This document shows positions 22,453 to 30,207 of a stretch of DNA of 35,710 nt, piece after piece; the first letter of the stretch is position 1; each line of letters begins with the position of its first letter. This stretch comes from a virus. The stretch lies in IMG/VR virus record IMGVR_UViG_3300037340_000055, positions 1 to 35,710 of that record; one strand, given 5' to 3'. The translations under genes and the position numbers were made by a program. A model generated the notes under the pieces. The model worked only from the letters and a program-made list of their open reading frames with translations. It did not search any database and was not told where the DNA came from.

Positions 22453-24525
22453 TTAATCTTCATCTTCTATATCTTGTAGCAAAATAACGCGCTTGGCGTC
22501 ACCCTTTTTGCCTGTGCCCACTTCCTTGATGATGCGGTTCTTGACCAATCCCTGATACGCTTGAGTCCACAGCGTGGTGCCGCCTCGCTCGGGGTGCATC
22601 GCACGTGTAACGTCGCGCATCGACATCTCGCCGCCGCTGCGCTTCAAAAGAAGGCGCAGTTCCATTTGCACAGCGCCCTCTTTCGTTGTTGCTTCATAAG
22701 TCTGTACGTATTTCTTGACGGCTTTCTCATACTCGACAAGTGCAAGAGCGCGCTCGATGCAGTCGCAGTCGATCTCATCCCGGCCCAAGTCAATGGCAAA
22801 GTACAATGCGAATTTCTCGGCTCGAATTTCTTCGCGGTTCTCGACGCCCTTTGCCATAGCTTCCTGTAGTGGGGTAAGGTTCTCGATCTTGAATAAGCTC
22901 TGTTTGATGGCTGCATCCACAAGTTTACGCGTCAGCAGCGCGCCATCCTGAGTAGCCACGTGAATCTGCGGCGACAGAGCCTTGAACTTCTCGGGTTGAT
23001 AAAGAAAGAAGAACCTCTCATCAAGTCCCGATGACCGGCCCGACAGCTTCGACCAGTGCGTGGTAAAATTCTTATCGGTGCAGCACGCAATCAGTGACAC
23101 GCAATAACTGCCGGGATCGAATGAGAAGCTTTCTTTCTTGGACTTGATCAGGTTCTGAAACTTGCCCGACTCGTACAGAGCCAACAGCCGCGACGTGAGT
23201 GTGCTGCCGTCGATGCCTGCCTTATTGGTCAGCGTGCTCAGTTCGTCGTAGAACAGAATCCCATTGCGGCACTTTAGGCGCGACATCTCGATGCCCAATC
23301 CCTCGGGCGAACCAATCTCCCACACTAGAGCCTTGCTGTTAGCGTTCTCCATCGAGGTGTTGCCGTGCTCGACCATGCCTGCGAACTTGAAGTATTCAAT
23401 TGCGCTCTCGACCGAACTGGATTTGATGATCTTTCCTTTTCGACCGATCAGGACCATGAATAGTGAAGGGATCAGTTGCTTGTGCTCCACTCGAACCTTG
23501 TTGGCGACATAATTCAACAACAGGGCCATGGCGGGCATGAACATGTATTCTTCGTACCGACTGTTGACGTCGCAAAACGGCTTCACGAGTCCTTCGTAGA
23601 TCGAGGTGCCAAGCATCACCCACTCGGGGAATATCGGATAAGGGGGTAGCACCAGTTCGGGCAGTTCCTCGACACCCTCGTCCGTAAGTGAAACGAGTGG
23701 CGCGGCGGGTGCCACGCTGTACGCCGTGCTACTCAAAGGTTTGCCACCGAATAGAACGGTTTCCTTCAGGAGGCTCCCCAAAGGATACCGACCGTACATT
23801 CCGCGCACATCCTGAAGAACTTTGTCGTCGTCGATTGGTTCTTCGCAATTCTCATGGGCCCATGCCATCACCGCAGCTTCGGCTGCTTCCTGAGGGACGG
23901 CTTTAGCGATGAATGTTCCTATGATGGAGACGAGATGACTGTTGATCTGGCCGTGCGGGATCTTGGGATCTCCCGGCTGCCGCGTGCCAATCTTGGCTTT
24001 CTCGATGCGCTGGGATTTTATCCAATCGATCAGGAACAGTGGGGCCTCGATGATGGGGGCTGTGCAAACAACTTCGTAGGGGTCTCCAGAGATTGGATGG
24101 ATCGAGCCCGCTGCGACAACATACTCCCGATCCACGCGAACGGAAAAGTCCCCGTTCTTGACGAAACCTTGGGCCACGTTACCTAGAGCGATGGATGCGG
24201 CGTTCTGTTTCCAGTAATAGTGTCCGCGCCCAGGACGGCTGCGCACGCGGTATGTGAGGGGGATTTTTTGGCCGGTCTCAGCTTCGATACGGCCCGGAAC
24301 GGAAGGATCATCGATCTCGAAGAACCATACGCCATCAAGCGAGGCTTGGGCCACTGCGGCGCAGTTGGCCTCGGGTGACTCGTCGTTCCATTGCGCGAGA
24401 ATTACAGAATCCGTTGTGGCGAGGGAGGGCCAATCGTCATCTCTGGCGATTTTCGTACGAGGTTTGAGTCGGATGACAGGAGCGCCCTTCGCGACAGTTG
24501 CCTGCGCGCGTTCAAGGAAGTTCAT
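22453..24525 (-). CDS. primase-polymerase with C-terminal DUF3987-like ATPase (690 aa)
   Basis: N-terminal archaeo-eukaryotic primase (Prim-Pol) domain: catalytic acidic FFEIDDP (E70, D72), RSRPGRGHYYW (95-105; the His motif), and VDREYVVAAGSIHP (131-144) with the third acidic residue. Middle linker of about 100 residues. Then an ATPase module with a degenerate P-loop G-R-K-G-x3-K-S-S (about 355-366) and GILFYDELST as Walker B, typical of phage DUF3987-like helicase/ATPases. A winged-helix-like C-terminus (GGEMSMRDVTRAMHPERGGT) ends the protein. Provides primers and probably helicase action for the family A polymerase. Confidence 0.88.
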   Translation of the reverse strand: MNFLERAQATVAKGAPVIRLKPRTKIARDDDWPSLATTDSVILAQWNDESPEANCAAVAQASLDGVWFFEIDDPSVPGRIEAETGQKIPLTYRVRSRPGRGHYYWKQNAASIALGNVAQGFVKNGDFSVRVDREYVVAAGSIHPISGDPYEVVCTAPIIEAPLFLIDWIKSQRIEKAKIGTRQPGDPKIPHGQINSHLVSIIGTFIAKAVPQEAAEAAVMAWAHENCEEPIDDDKVLQDVRGMYGRYPLGSLLKETVLFGGKPLSSTAYSVAPAAPLVSLTDEGVEELPELVLPPYPIFPEWVMLGTSIYEGLVKPFCDVNSRYEEYMFMPAMALLLNYVANKVRVEHKQLIPSLFMVLIGRKGKIIKSSSVESAIEYFKFAGMVEHGNTSMENANSKALVWEIGSPEGLGIEMSRLKCRNGILFYDELSTLTNKAGIDGSTLTSRLLALYESGKFQNLIKSKKESFSFDPGSYCVSLIACCTDKNFTTHWSKLSGRSSGLDERFFFLYQPEKFKALSPQIHVATQDGALLTRKLVDAAIKQSLFKIENLTPLQEAMAKGVENREEIRAEKFALYFAIDLGRDEIDCDCIERALALVEYEKAVKKYVQTYEATTKEGAVQMELRLLLKRSGGEMSMRDVTRAMHPERGGTTLWTQAYQGLVKNRIIKEVGTGKKGDAKRVILLQDIEDED

Positions 24526-24535
24526 GGTGTCCTTT

Positions 24536-24688
24536 TTATTCGAAGTATTCGTGAATCACATGCACCCAGTGGCTATGGGTAAACTTACTTTTCAGCAAAC
24601 GCGATAGGCCCCACTGTAACATGAACGAGATTTCTACGCCCAATCCCACCCAGAATCCTTGCCAGATAAAATGGAACACGGTCTTCAA
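24536..24688 (-). CDS. small membrane-associated protein (50 aa)
   Basis: The preceding stop and a TTG (24686-24688) form a TTGA junction with AAAGGTGAAG upstream; a GTG three codons later is an alternative. A hydrophobic segment (FHFIWQGFWVGLGVEISFML) is followed by a Lys/His-rich tail. No family recognised; the unusual start lowers confidence. Confidence 0.45.
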   Translation of the reverse strand: MKTVFHFIWQGFWVGLGVEISFMLQWGLSRLLKSKFTHSHWVHVIHEYFE

Positions 24689-25191
24689 ATCTTCACCTTT
24701 ACCCCGGCCCTTAGTGCCTCGACGACACTGGCGTAGCCTTGCGCCCCACCAGTAACTGAGTCGTGCCCTGTTATGGCCATCGGGACTTCCGATGTAGTCG
24801 TGCTGTTTGACGTGCGCTCGCGCATACTGGGCGCCAAATTCCAATCACGACTGGTTCGAGTCCATGTCTTTCGACACGTCAGGCACTTGATCACTCTCAA
24901 ACCATCGATGTATGTGTGGTCGGATATATTGTGGTCCATTATTGGTGATCGAACGCGCCCGCCCTTTGCGTGCGAGCACTGATCTTGACGACGCCGAATA
25001 CGCATGCGGATCGCATCGTGCTCCGCAGCAGTGCGCGTGAAATACTGGGGAACGTACTTGTGCAGCTTCAGCTGCAAGCACAGCTTGTAGTACTCGATAT
25101 CGTTCAGGATGCCGTGATACGTCCTAAGAAGGTTGAACTTTACCGTCCTGACGATCCGATTGAACAGCATCTTTTTCAGATTCACGCTCAC
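24685..25191 (-). CDS. basic zinc-motif protein (168 aa)
   Basis: GTG at 25189-25191 with GGAGGAATC upstream, overlapping the 56-aa gene by 68 bases. Basic helical N-terminal 80 residues (KKMLFNRIVRTVKFNLLRT), then C-S-H ... C-L-T-C-R-K-T-W, a C-H-C-C arrangement that is probably a zinc site, and a Ser/Thr-rich, Gly-rich end. No family recognised; RNA or DNA binding is plausible. Confidence 0.55.
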   Translation of the reverse strand: MSVNLKKMLFNRIVRTVKFNLLRTYHGILNDIEYYKLCLQLKLHKYVPQYFTRTAAEHDAIRMRIRRRQDQCSHAKGGRVRSPIMDHNISDHTYIDGLRVIKCLTCRKTWTRTSRDWNLAPSMRERTSNSTTTSEVPMAITGHDSVTGGAQGYASVVEALRAGVKVKI

Positions 25192-25294
25192 TTGATTCCT
25201 CCGTTGGCAACGAGCACGAATCGCAGATGATAGCATCTGCGTAGTCGTGCGCTTCCGTTAACACTCCGCACATCACACAATGAAGATTTTGCAT
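25124..25294 (-). CDS. small zinc-ribbon protein (56 aa)
   Basis: ATG at 25292-25294 behind a strong AGGAGG. CVMC (6-9) and CDSC (24-27) make a textbook four-Cys ribbon; the rest is Ser, Glu and Asp rich. It overlaps the following gene by 68 bases in another frame, much more than other junctions here, yet the Cys spacing and SD support it. Confidence 0.6.
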   Translation of the reverse strand: MQNLHCVMCGVLTEAHDYADAIICDSCSLPTEESSERESEKDAVQSDRQDGKVQPS

Positions 25295-25302
25295 GTTGCC
25301 TC

Positions 25303-25348
25303 CTAAGAAAGGCTGAGGCAGCCTCTGTCTGCACCGAAGCTGCCTCCC
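25303..25348 (-). terminator. possible terminator/attenuator hairpin
   Basis: Perfect 8-bp inverted repeat GAGGCAGC/GCTGCCTC at 25315-25322 and 25339-25346 with a 16-base loop, in the 84-base gap between the SSB-like gene and the 56-aa gene. On the minus strand it is followed by CAGCCTTTCTT, a weak U-rich tract, just before the next ribosome site. Confidence 0.45.
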
Positions 25349-25378
25349 CGGAATAGTCGCTGGGTTAAACAGACGCGA

Positions 25379-26008
25379 CTAAAACTTCGCATCCAGCACA
25401 ACTTCGGCAGGAGCCACAGCTGCGGCGACCGGCGCCGGAGTTGCTGCAACCGCAGGGGCCACGGGAGTTCCCGCAACCGCTGTGCCTGTCAGATTCGCGC
25501 TGATGTTTGACACCGGGGCAGCCTGAACCCCCGTGCGTGTATCTACTCGATCCTTGCTCCGAACGAATGTGGCCGGGATCGCCAAAGCGACTTCATTCCC
25601 CAGCGGCAGAACACCCTTCACATTCGCATAGAAATCACCCTTCTTCTTCTCGTTTTCTTCCTTGACGATGAAAAGCAGATTCACTTTTCCCAACAGCTGC
25701 TCGACATCGTAAGGCACTGGGGGCGCAGTTCCGAGAATGCTGCGGGCCATCTTATACAGGTCGCCGCCTTCGTTCATCGTGGCGTTGAAGCTACTCATGA
25801 CACGAAAAGGATTGCCCTCTGTGTCATTCGCGTAACCGCCGCCAAACGCTGCCAGCTTACCCAGAACCCACACAAGACGAATCTTGTTCTTGATTCCGTA
25901 CTTCGTGGGCTTGGGCCCCAGATCCACAACGTCGGCGATCACGGCAACGAATGTCCCTGAGTCCGGCTTCTCGTACACTTTCTTCTTGTCTTCAACGATT
26001 AACGCCAT
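25379..26008 (-). CDS. putative single-stranded DNA-binding protein, OB-fold (209 aa)
   Basis: Residues 17-60 (SGTFVAVIADVVDLGPKP, IKNKIRLVWVL) match the opening strands of phage SSB-like OB-fold proteins, which read 'G.y.arl..vvDLG.....g.k.k..+.v.el'. A middle region (about 75-135) ends the fold, followed by a 50-residue Ala/Pro/Val-rich disordered tail with acidic residues near the end (EVVLDAKF). Such a tail is typical of SSB partners. ATG after AAGGAG; a short GCGC-AAAA-GCGC hairpin (26021-26032) lies directly before the ribosome site. Next to exonuclease and primase genes. Confidence 0.65.
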   Translation of the reverse strand: MALIVEDKKKVYEKPDSGTFVAVIADVVDLGPKPTKYGIKNKIRLVWVLGKLAAFGGGYANDTEGNPFRVMSSFNATMNEGGDLYKMARSILGTAPPVPYDVEQLLGKVNLLFIVKEENEKKKGDFYANVKGVLPLGNEVALAIPATFVRSKDRVDTRTGVQAAPVSNISANLTGTAVAGTPVAPAVAATPAPVAAAVAPAEVVLDAKF

Positions 26009-26044
26009 TTGATTCTCCTTGCGCTTTTGCGCTAGACTTTAAGG

Positions 26045-26773
26045 CTATGAATACCATAGGTTTTCGACCGGGATATCCGTGACAAAGGATACGTCGAACT
26101 CGCCGTGGCTTGTTTCTGCTGCTACATCGCTTTGCTTCACAACCTTGTACCAAATCTTATACGTAGGGTTCCAACCGAACTTCCGGGCCTTAGCTAAAGC
26201 ATTGTCGGGAAGTCCGTTGAAGCCTGTGTGCGCCTTGAGGACTACGACGGGCTCTTTGGCGCGTGCTACAACCACATCTATATCGTACATGGACACGATC
26301 TTAAGGCACGTCTGAACGTCAGTCAGAGCGCCGTGCGGAAACAGGTTCAGGAAACCGTGGTCCGCGGCCATGTATGTCAAACCCTTCGACTCCACCCCCG
26401 GGAGATCCGTGCGAGTGTCGATCCACAACTTTTCTGGAATCGTCCTACCGTGCCGTGACGCCCAAGCCCCCAACATGCGCTTGTCGAAACGAATCACGTT
26501 CTGGCCCACGATTGCTTCTGCTTCTTTCATCATATCGATTACGATGTCGAGTGCATCAACACTGTCGTAGCCGAACTTATTTACCGCTGCGTGTGTGAGG
26601 CCCGTCAGTCCTGTGATGAAAGACGAGATCGCCACGTCAGTCTTGACGAGGAAGCCAGTGGACTCCATCGTACGTTTCTGGCCGGTGCTGTAAAGGACCG
26701 CGCCGATCTCGATTGGCCGGTCGTTCTGAAAGTCCAATCCGGTGGTCTCCATGTCAAACCCCATGAGGATCAT
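26045..26773 (-). CDS. DEDDh 3'-5' exonuclease, DnaQ-like (242 aa)
   Basis: RNase H-fold exonuclease. FDMETTGLD (D7, E9), QNVIRFDKRM with Asp97, and HGALTD (H147, D152) supply the complete DEDDh set. Such enzymes proofread or trim DNA or RNA ends. The C-terminal 65 residues (KAHTGFNGLPDNALAKARKFGWNP ... IWYKVVK) are an extra domain I do not recognise; it looks like a small alpha/beta appendage. The ATG shares bases with the upstream stop, and a later ATG (residue 4) is possible. Confidence 0.85.
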   Translation of the reverse strand: MILMGFDMETTGLDFQNDRPIEIGAVLYSTGQKRTMESTGFLVKTDVAISSFITGLTGLTHAAVNKFGYDSVDALDIVIDMMKEAEAIVGQNVIRFDKRMLGAWASRHGRTIPEKLWIDTRTDLPGVESKGLTYMAADHGFLNLFPHGALTDVQTCLKIVSMYDIDVVVARAKEPVVVLKAHTGFNGLPDNALAKARKFGWNPTYKIWYKVVKQSDVAAETSHGEFDVSFVTDIPVENLWYS

Positions 26774-27105
26774 TAGTTCACCACGTATCCTTTCTTCGTT
26801 TCATCAGGCACGGAGCCGACGAGTGGCGTCGTCTTCGTGGTGATGCACGCGATCATGTGAATGGGAACGAAGAATTGCTTGTCGGGCTCGAACGTAGCAC
26901 TGAGCATAACTTCCGGGTTCACCCTACACATCATACCCATGTTGACGCGCATGATGTGTATAAGGTGTGCCTCGGTCGCGCCCTTCAAGCTGGACATGCT
27001 GTCAACTTCGACCATCACGTCTTGTCGAACGACCTTCGGGAAACTCTCGGGCTTTGGTTCCTTGATGAGCCCGAAGTATTCGATCATGTACGTTGTGAGT
27101 GGCAT
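26773..27105 (-). CDS. hypothetical protein (110 aa)
   Basis: ATG behind GGGGGTCTAG, immediately after the preceding stop. Mostly beta-like with Met and Val stretches (VVRQDVMVEVDSM, IHIMRVNMGMMCRV, FFVPIHMIACIT). No motif recognised. The stop overlaps the exonuclease start (TAATG). Confidence 0.6.
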   Translation of the reverse strand: MPLTTYMIEYFGLIKEPKPESFPKVVRQDVMVEVDSMSSLKGATEAHLIHIMRVNMGMMCRVNPEVMLSATFEPDKQFFVPIHMIACITTKTTPLVGSVPDETKKGYVVN

Positions 27106-27357
27106 CTAGACCCCCAAAGTCTCGATTGGTGCGGGTGCCGGTGCGCCGATGAGAACTTTCTTGAACTTGAAGCCTGCCTTCTTAACCGCATCCCTCGCAA
27201 TCACGAGAGCAGCTTCTGCCCGCATCGACTCGACCGCTGCTTCATTCAACACATACCCGCTCCCCTCAAGAATGGCCTGAAAATCCGAATTCATGAGGAG
27301 GCCGCATATGCTGAACAACTGATGCGCTACCTTGACGCCCATCTTTTTCTTTGACAT
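27106..27357 (-). CDS. hypothetical protein (83 aa)
   Basis: ATG behind AAGGAGAC. Starts with a basic segment MSKKKMG, continues in Ala-rich amphipathic helices (EAAVESMRAEAALVIARDAVKKAG) and ends with an Ala-Pro repeat (IGAPAPAPIE). No known domain. Confidence 0.6.
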   Translation of the reverse strand: MSKKKMGVKVAHQLFSICGLLMNSDFQAILEGSGYVLNEAAVESMRAEAALVIARDAVKKAGFKFKKVLIGAPAPAPIETLGV

Positions 27358-27365
27358 GAGTCTCC

Positions 27366-27719
27366 TTAGCGTACGACTTTCAGATTAGCTGGCTTGCCTG
27401 TCTTGAGAGCCTTCGTTCCTTCTTTGGCACTCTCTGCGGCCTGTGCTGCGATCTTGATGGCCTGAGCGGCGCCAACCTGGGGCACGTCTACGATCTTCTT
27501 GGGCTCGGGCACGTTATGCTTGCTCGTTCCGATTCCCGCGATCTCGCATTCGTCGGAGCAATAAAGGAAATTGCGTCCGTCGCCTGTCTGGATGACGCGC
27601 GACGTATTGAGCCACGTGTTATCCTTCACGACTTGCTGGTGGTCCTTCATGCTGAAGGTCACCGTCTTGTCGCATTGCTCACAGCTGATGGTTCGAACCT
27701 GCACGTCTAGTACTGGCAT
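27366..27719 (-). CDS. small zinc-ribbon protein (117 aa)
   Basis: ATG at 27717-27719 with AAGGAGAAC upstream. C-E-Q-C near residues 14-17 and Y-C-S-D-E-C near 54-59 form a treble-clef-like zinc site; the C-terminal half is an Ala/Lys-rich helix (AIKIAAQAAESAKEG). Probably nucleic-acid or protein binding. No family recognised. Confidence 0.6.
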   Translation of the reverse strand: MPVLDVQVRTISCEQCDKTVTFSMKDHQQVVKDNTWLNTSRVIQTGDGRNFLYCSDECEIAGIGTSKHNVPEPKKIVDVPQVGAAQAIKIAAQAAESAKEGTKALKTGKPANLKVVR

Positions 27720-27730
27720 TGTTGTTCTCC

Positions 27731-28324
27731 TTAGAGTTGGTTTGTTAATTGATAGAACCGATGTAAAAATTCTACTTCTGCTACTTCTGGTGCCCAACAT
27801 TTGACTTTGATATCTGCTGCTACTGGTGCATCACCCCACTTCACTACCCATTCCATCGGAGGAAGAAGTTGTTCTTTCTCCGCGTAAAGCATCGCATTGT
27901 CGGCTTTCTTCACCGACAAGGGCTCAATTGTAGGAAGCCCGAATTTGAGTGCAATGGCTTTCATGATATTGGCCTCGATGGGGAGATAGGCTGGGCCGAT
28001 CTGTGTAAAGTGCTTCAGCGGCCTGTTGATGTCCGCGATATAGGCCTCTGATGCATCGTGCAGTAAGAACCAAAGCGCATCCCCTTCAGGCACGAGATAG
28101 CTCCCCAGCACGCTGTGTTCTGCGATTGAATAGAATCTCCGCACATGCCCGGTAAAACGACACTGCATTGCTAACGAATGTCCTATGTCCGTAATTTTTA
28201 TTTCGCCTTCGCGTGGGTTGAGGATGTGAAACACACCGCCGGAGTTTGTCTGTATCCACGCCTTTTCAACGTCAACTGAATCTCGGCCATAATCGTTAGA
28301 CAGTGTTGGCGGCGCCATTTTCAT
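27731..28324 (-). CDS. HD-domain phosphohydrolase, YfbR-like (197 aa)
   Basis: Metal-dependent phosphohydrolase. TGHVRRFYSIAEHS (H60, E69, H70), LLHDASEAYIAD (H89-D90, Asp98) and a following INRPLKH give the HD-domain ligands in the order seen in YfbR/5'-deoxynucleotidases. Likely acts on dNMPs or another small nucleotide and so shapes the precursor pool together with the kinase encoded directly upstream. ATG behind GAGGAC, overlapping the kinase stop (ATGA). Confidence 0.85.
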   Translation of the reverse strand: MKMAPPTLSNDYGRDSVDVEKAWIQTNSGGVFHILNPREGEIKITDIGHSLAMQCRFTGHVRRFYSIAEHSVLGSYLVPEGDALWFLLHDASEAYIADINRPLKHFTQIGPAYLPIEANIMKAIALKFGLPTIEPLSVKKADNAMLYAEKEQLLPPMEWVVKWGDAPVAADIKVKCWAPEVAEVEFLHRFYQLTNQL

Positions 28325-28884
28325 GACTTCAGTCCTCTAGTGTACTCGGCGATTGTGATGGCCTGTTCCTGAACCAATGCAACTTCGCCGGTATACGCCT
28401 TGATGTAAAAATCGAACAGGTACCCATCCAAATCCACTTCACTAGGGTGCGCTGCCGATCTTGACGGGTCTACATAAGGCGAGCCATCGCGATTAAGACG
28501 TGAGACGTTGATTACGAATCCATCTCGCTCCTTGACTTCTGCTGCCTCGTTCTGGTATCGAATGTCTGTGAAAACCGCGACATCTGGCTTCTCTGCATCA
28601 ACTTGTGCGAAGGCTCGCTCGATCCAATACCGAGGATTCTCGGATCGGCGTTCACTGCCCACCCGTTGAAGCAGTGGGGCATCCTTCTCTGTCATGCCGT
28701 GATTGTCTCGACATTCCTTGTAGAGTGCGTCCGCGAATTTGTACAGCATGGCTGCTGGTCCTTGCGGCTTGGCCCCATAGTGTCGATTCAACATGCTGCG
28801 TTGGAAGACAAAATGGTTGACCACGGCTTCGCCCGCAGTATCCTTGCCATGGCGCGCGCGATTTCCAAATGCCAGTAGTAACAT
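28321..28884 (-). CDS. deoxynucleoside monophosphate kinase, T4 gp1-like (187 aa)
   Basis: P-loop GNRARHGKDT (7-16) and the FTDIRYQNEA substrate-lid motif identify the phage dNMP kinase family, which converts dTMP, dGMP or modified dCMP to diphosphates. Length agrees with the family. The ATG overlaps the phosphoesterase stop (TAATG) and has only a weak AAGAGAC site, so translation is probably coupled. T4 gp1 is required when phage DNA carries a modified pyrimidine; here no base-modifying enzyme is visible apart from the ABC-GNAT protein. Confidence 0.85.
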   Translation of the reverse strand: MLLLAFGNRARHGKDTAGEAVVNHFVFQRSMLNRHYGAKPQGPAAMLYKFADALYKECRDNHGMTEKDAPLLQRVGSERRSENPRYWIERAFAQVDAEKPDVAVFTDIRYQNEAAEVKERDGFVINVSRLNRDGSPYVDPSRSAAHPSEVDLDGYLFDFYIKAYTGEVALVQEQAITIAEYTRGLKS

Positions 28885-29732
28885 TAGAGTCTCTTACCTC
28901 GACAGTGGATATTGATATCGATCCGACCGTCCTCTTGAAGTTCGCACACAGAAAGGCCACGGAGGCCGGGCGTCATGCGGACAGCAGCTGCGTAGCCGCC
29001 GAAATATCTCAGATAAGATGGGCTTATGATCACAGCACATCCGCGCTCATATACACGTCCGGTGGCTTGATCATAATCTGTCAAATAAACAGAATCAGCA
29101 AGCGTAGCATGTAAATGCCCGGTCCACAACAAATCTGGTTTAGCCCAAGCAAGTTCCTTGCGGGCCGCATTACGCTGTGCACCTGCTGTTTGAGCACCCC
29201 CGCTTCCGTGATGTGTCAAAAGGCGAAACTTGTTACCTCTCCATCGAAATGTACAGAAAGTATAGTCGTTAAAATACTGAACCTGAAGATTGTCGGCCAG
29301 CCTCTTGCCGGTCGAAGTGTGTGACAAGGCATAGGTGCGGGCCTCGTGGTTGCCCGGAAGCGAAAACGCGATCTTGTGTTGCATTGGCGCCAATAGCGTG
29401 GTCGCGCGGTCGATCTGTTCCTCGTTCGAGAGCGTGGTATGGCCCATCTTCTGATTAGTGATGTTCTCAATCATGTCGCCGCCTAGCCACGAAACTACGT
29501 TGGGCGTCTCAGCGATCCACTGTCTGTGTTTGAGGAAAAGCTTCTCGTCGAATTGGGGGTTCCCAATATGCACGTCAAATAGCGGAGCTAGCTTGATGGA
29601 GTCCAGATTATCATCCAGATTCACGAACAACTCTGGGAACTCGGACTTGGGGCGCTCGATGTCGAGCGGCGATTCGAGGAACGTGTTCTGAACCTTCTGC
29701 AACTCTGTCTGGATCTTGATCTTTTTCGCCAT
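28884..29732 (-). CDS. calcineurin-like metallophosphoesterase (282 aa)
   Basis: Metal ligands in order: FDVHIGN (D53, H55), GGDMIEN (D86), LPGNHEAR (N128, H129), THHGSG, and TGHLHA. The N-terminal 45 residues are an extra charged segment. Distinct from the shorter phosphoesterase at 7380-8036. Relatives act on DNA ends (SbcD/Mre11 type) or nucleotides; no capping domain for DNA-end processing is visible, so a phosphatase role is as likely. ATG behind GGAGATAAA, overlapping the repeat-protein gene. Confidence 0.85.
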   Translation of the reverse strand: MAKKIKIQTELQKVQNTFLESPLDIERPKSEFPELFVNLDDNLDSIKLAPLFDVHIGNPQFDEKLFLKHRQWIAETPNVVSWLGGDMIENITNQKMGHTTLSNEEQIDRATTLLAPMQHKIAFSLPGNHEARTYALSHTSTGKRLADNLQVQYFNDYTFCTFRWRGNKFRLLTHHGSGGAQTAGAQRNAARKELAWAKPDLLWTGHLHATLADSVYLTDYDQATGRVYERGCAVIISPSYLRYFGGYAAAVRMTPGLRGLSVCELQEDGRIDINIHCRGKRL

Positions 29733-29733
29733 T

Positions 29734-30207
29734 TTATCTCCGGGGAAAATTTAACTGCTCTTCAGTTAAGCCGGTCAGTTTCATGAAAATCTGTAATGGG
29801 TTAAGCCTGTTTCCGCGCCACGTAACGCTTCGGCGATTTCTCTTGATCATCTTCCCCACGGCGCAGCGGGGATGGCGTGCCCGTCCCTTTTCTGTTTTGT
29901 TGTAGCGTTGATAGAGTGCCCGTCCCTTTTCTGTTTTGTCGTAGCGTTGACGGCGTGCCCGTCCCTTTTCTGTTTTGTCGTAGCGTCGATTGCTTGCCCG
30001 ACGGTGTGCCCGTCCCTTTTCTGTTTTTTCGTACTTTACGTTTGCTCTGCGTAGTGCTATTCGGCACGCTTCACAGTGTCTGAAAAATGTGTTGTTGGGC
30101 CTTGTGCATCTGGTACAGTTCGCGTTAGTACCCGGCTGCGTGACCTGTAAAGAGTCCCCCGATGAATCCGATGCCGAAGCCGATCTTGAGTCCTCGGATG
30201 AAGGCAT
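29734..30207 (-). CDS. zinc-finger protein with KTEKGRA repeats, start uncertain
   Basis: From about 30110 down, the frame encodes C-T-R-C ... H-C-E-A-C, then four copies of (K/R)Y(E/D/N)KTEKGRA spaced 13, 13 and 17 residues, then a basic end with NPLQIFMKLTGLTEEQLNF. This combination occurs in phage HNH-nuclease-like and other small DNA-binding proteins; no HNH catalytic core is visible here. No ATG, GTG or TTG lies between the previous stop and the Cys motif: the nearest is ATG 30205-30207 inside the preceding gene, without a convincing ribosome site. A frameshift from that gene is the alternative. Confidence 0.5.
   Translation of the reverse strand: MPSSEDSRSASASDSSGDSLQVTQPGTNANCTRCTRPNNTFFRHCEACRIALRRANVKYEKTEKGRAHRRASNRRYDKTEKGRARRQRYDKTEKGRALYQRYNKTEKGRARHPRCAVGKMIKRNRRSVTWRGNRLNPLQIFMKLTGLTEEQLNFPRR
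29877..30038. repeat. four tandem 31-34-bp coding repeats
   Basis: Near-identical units begin at 29877, 29916, 29955 and 30006 (plus-strand GTGCCCGTCCCTTTTC...). Periods are 39, 39 and 51 bases, all multiples of three, so they code in-frame protein repeats (KTEKGRA). They are coding tandem repeats, not an array of spacers. Confidence 0.9.

Noticed and set aside
26985-27030. TTGACA on the minus strand inside the 110-aa gene
   Set aside because: The sequence 17 bases on is GC-rich with no -10 box.
29085-29115. TTGACA on the minus strand inside the phosphoesterase gene
   Set aside because: No -10 hexamer at 15-19 bases.
29877-30038. CRISPR-like repeats
   Set aside because: Periods are multiples of three, spacers between units are near-identical, and the repeats code a protein motif.
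29801-30067. Alternative GTG-started frame through the KTEKGRA repeats (88 aa)
   Set aside because: It gives simple Lys/Arg/Thr repeats without motif and no ribosome site, and would lose both the Cys motif and the known KTEKGRA pattern; kept only as a remote alternative.
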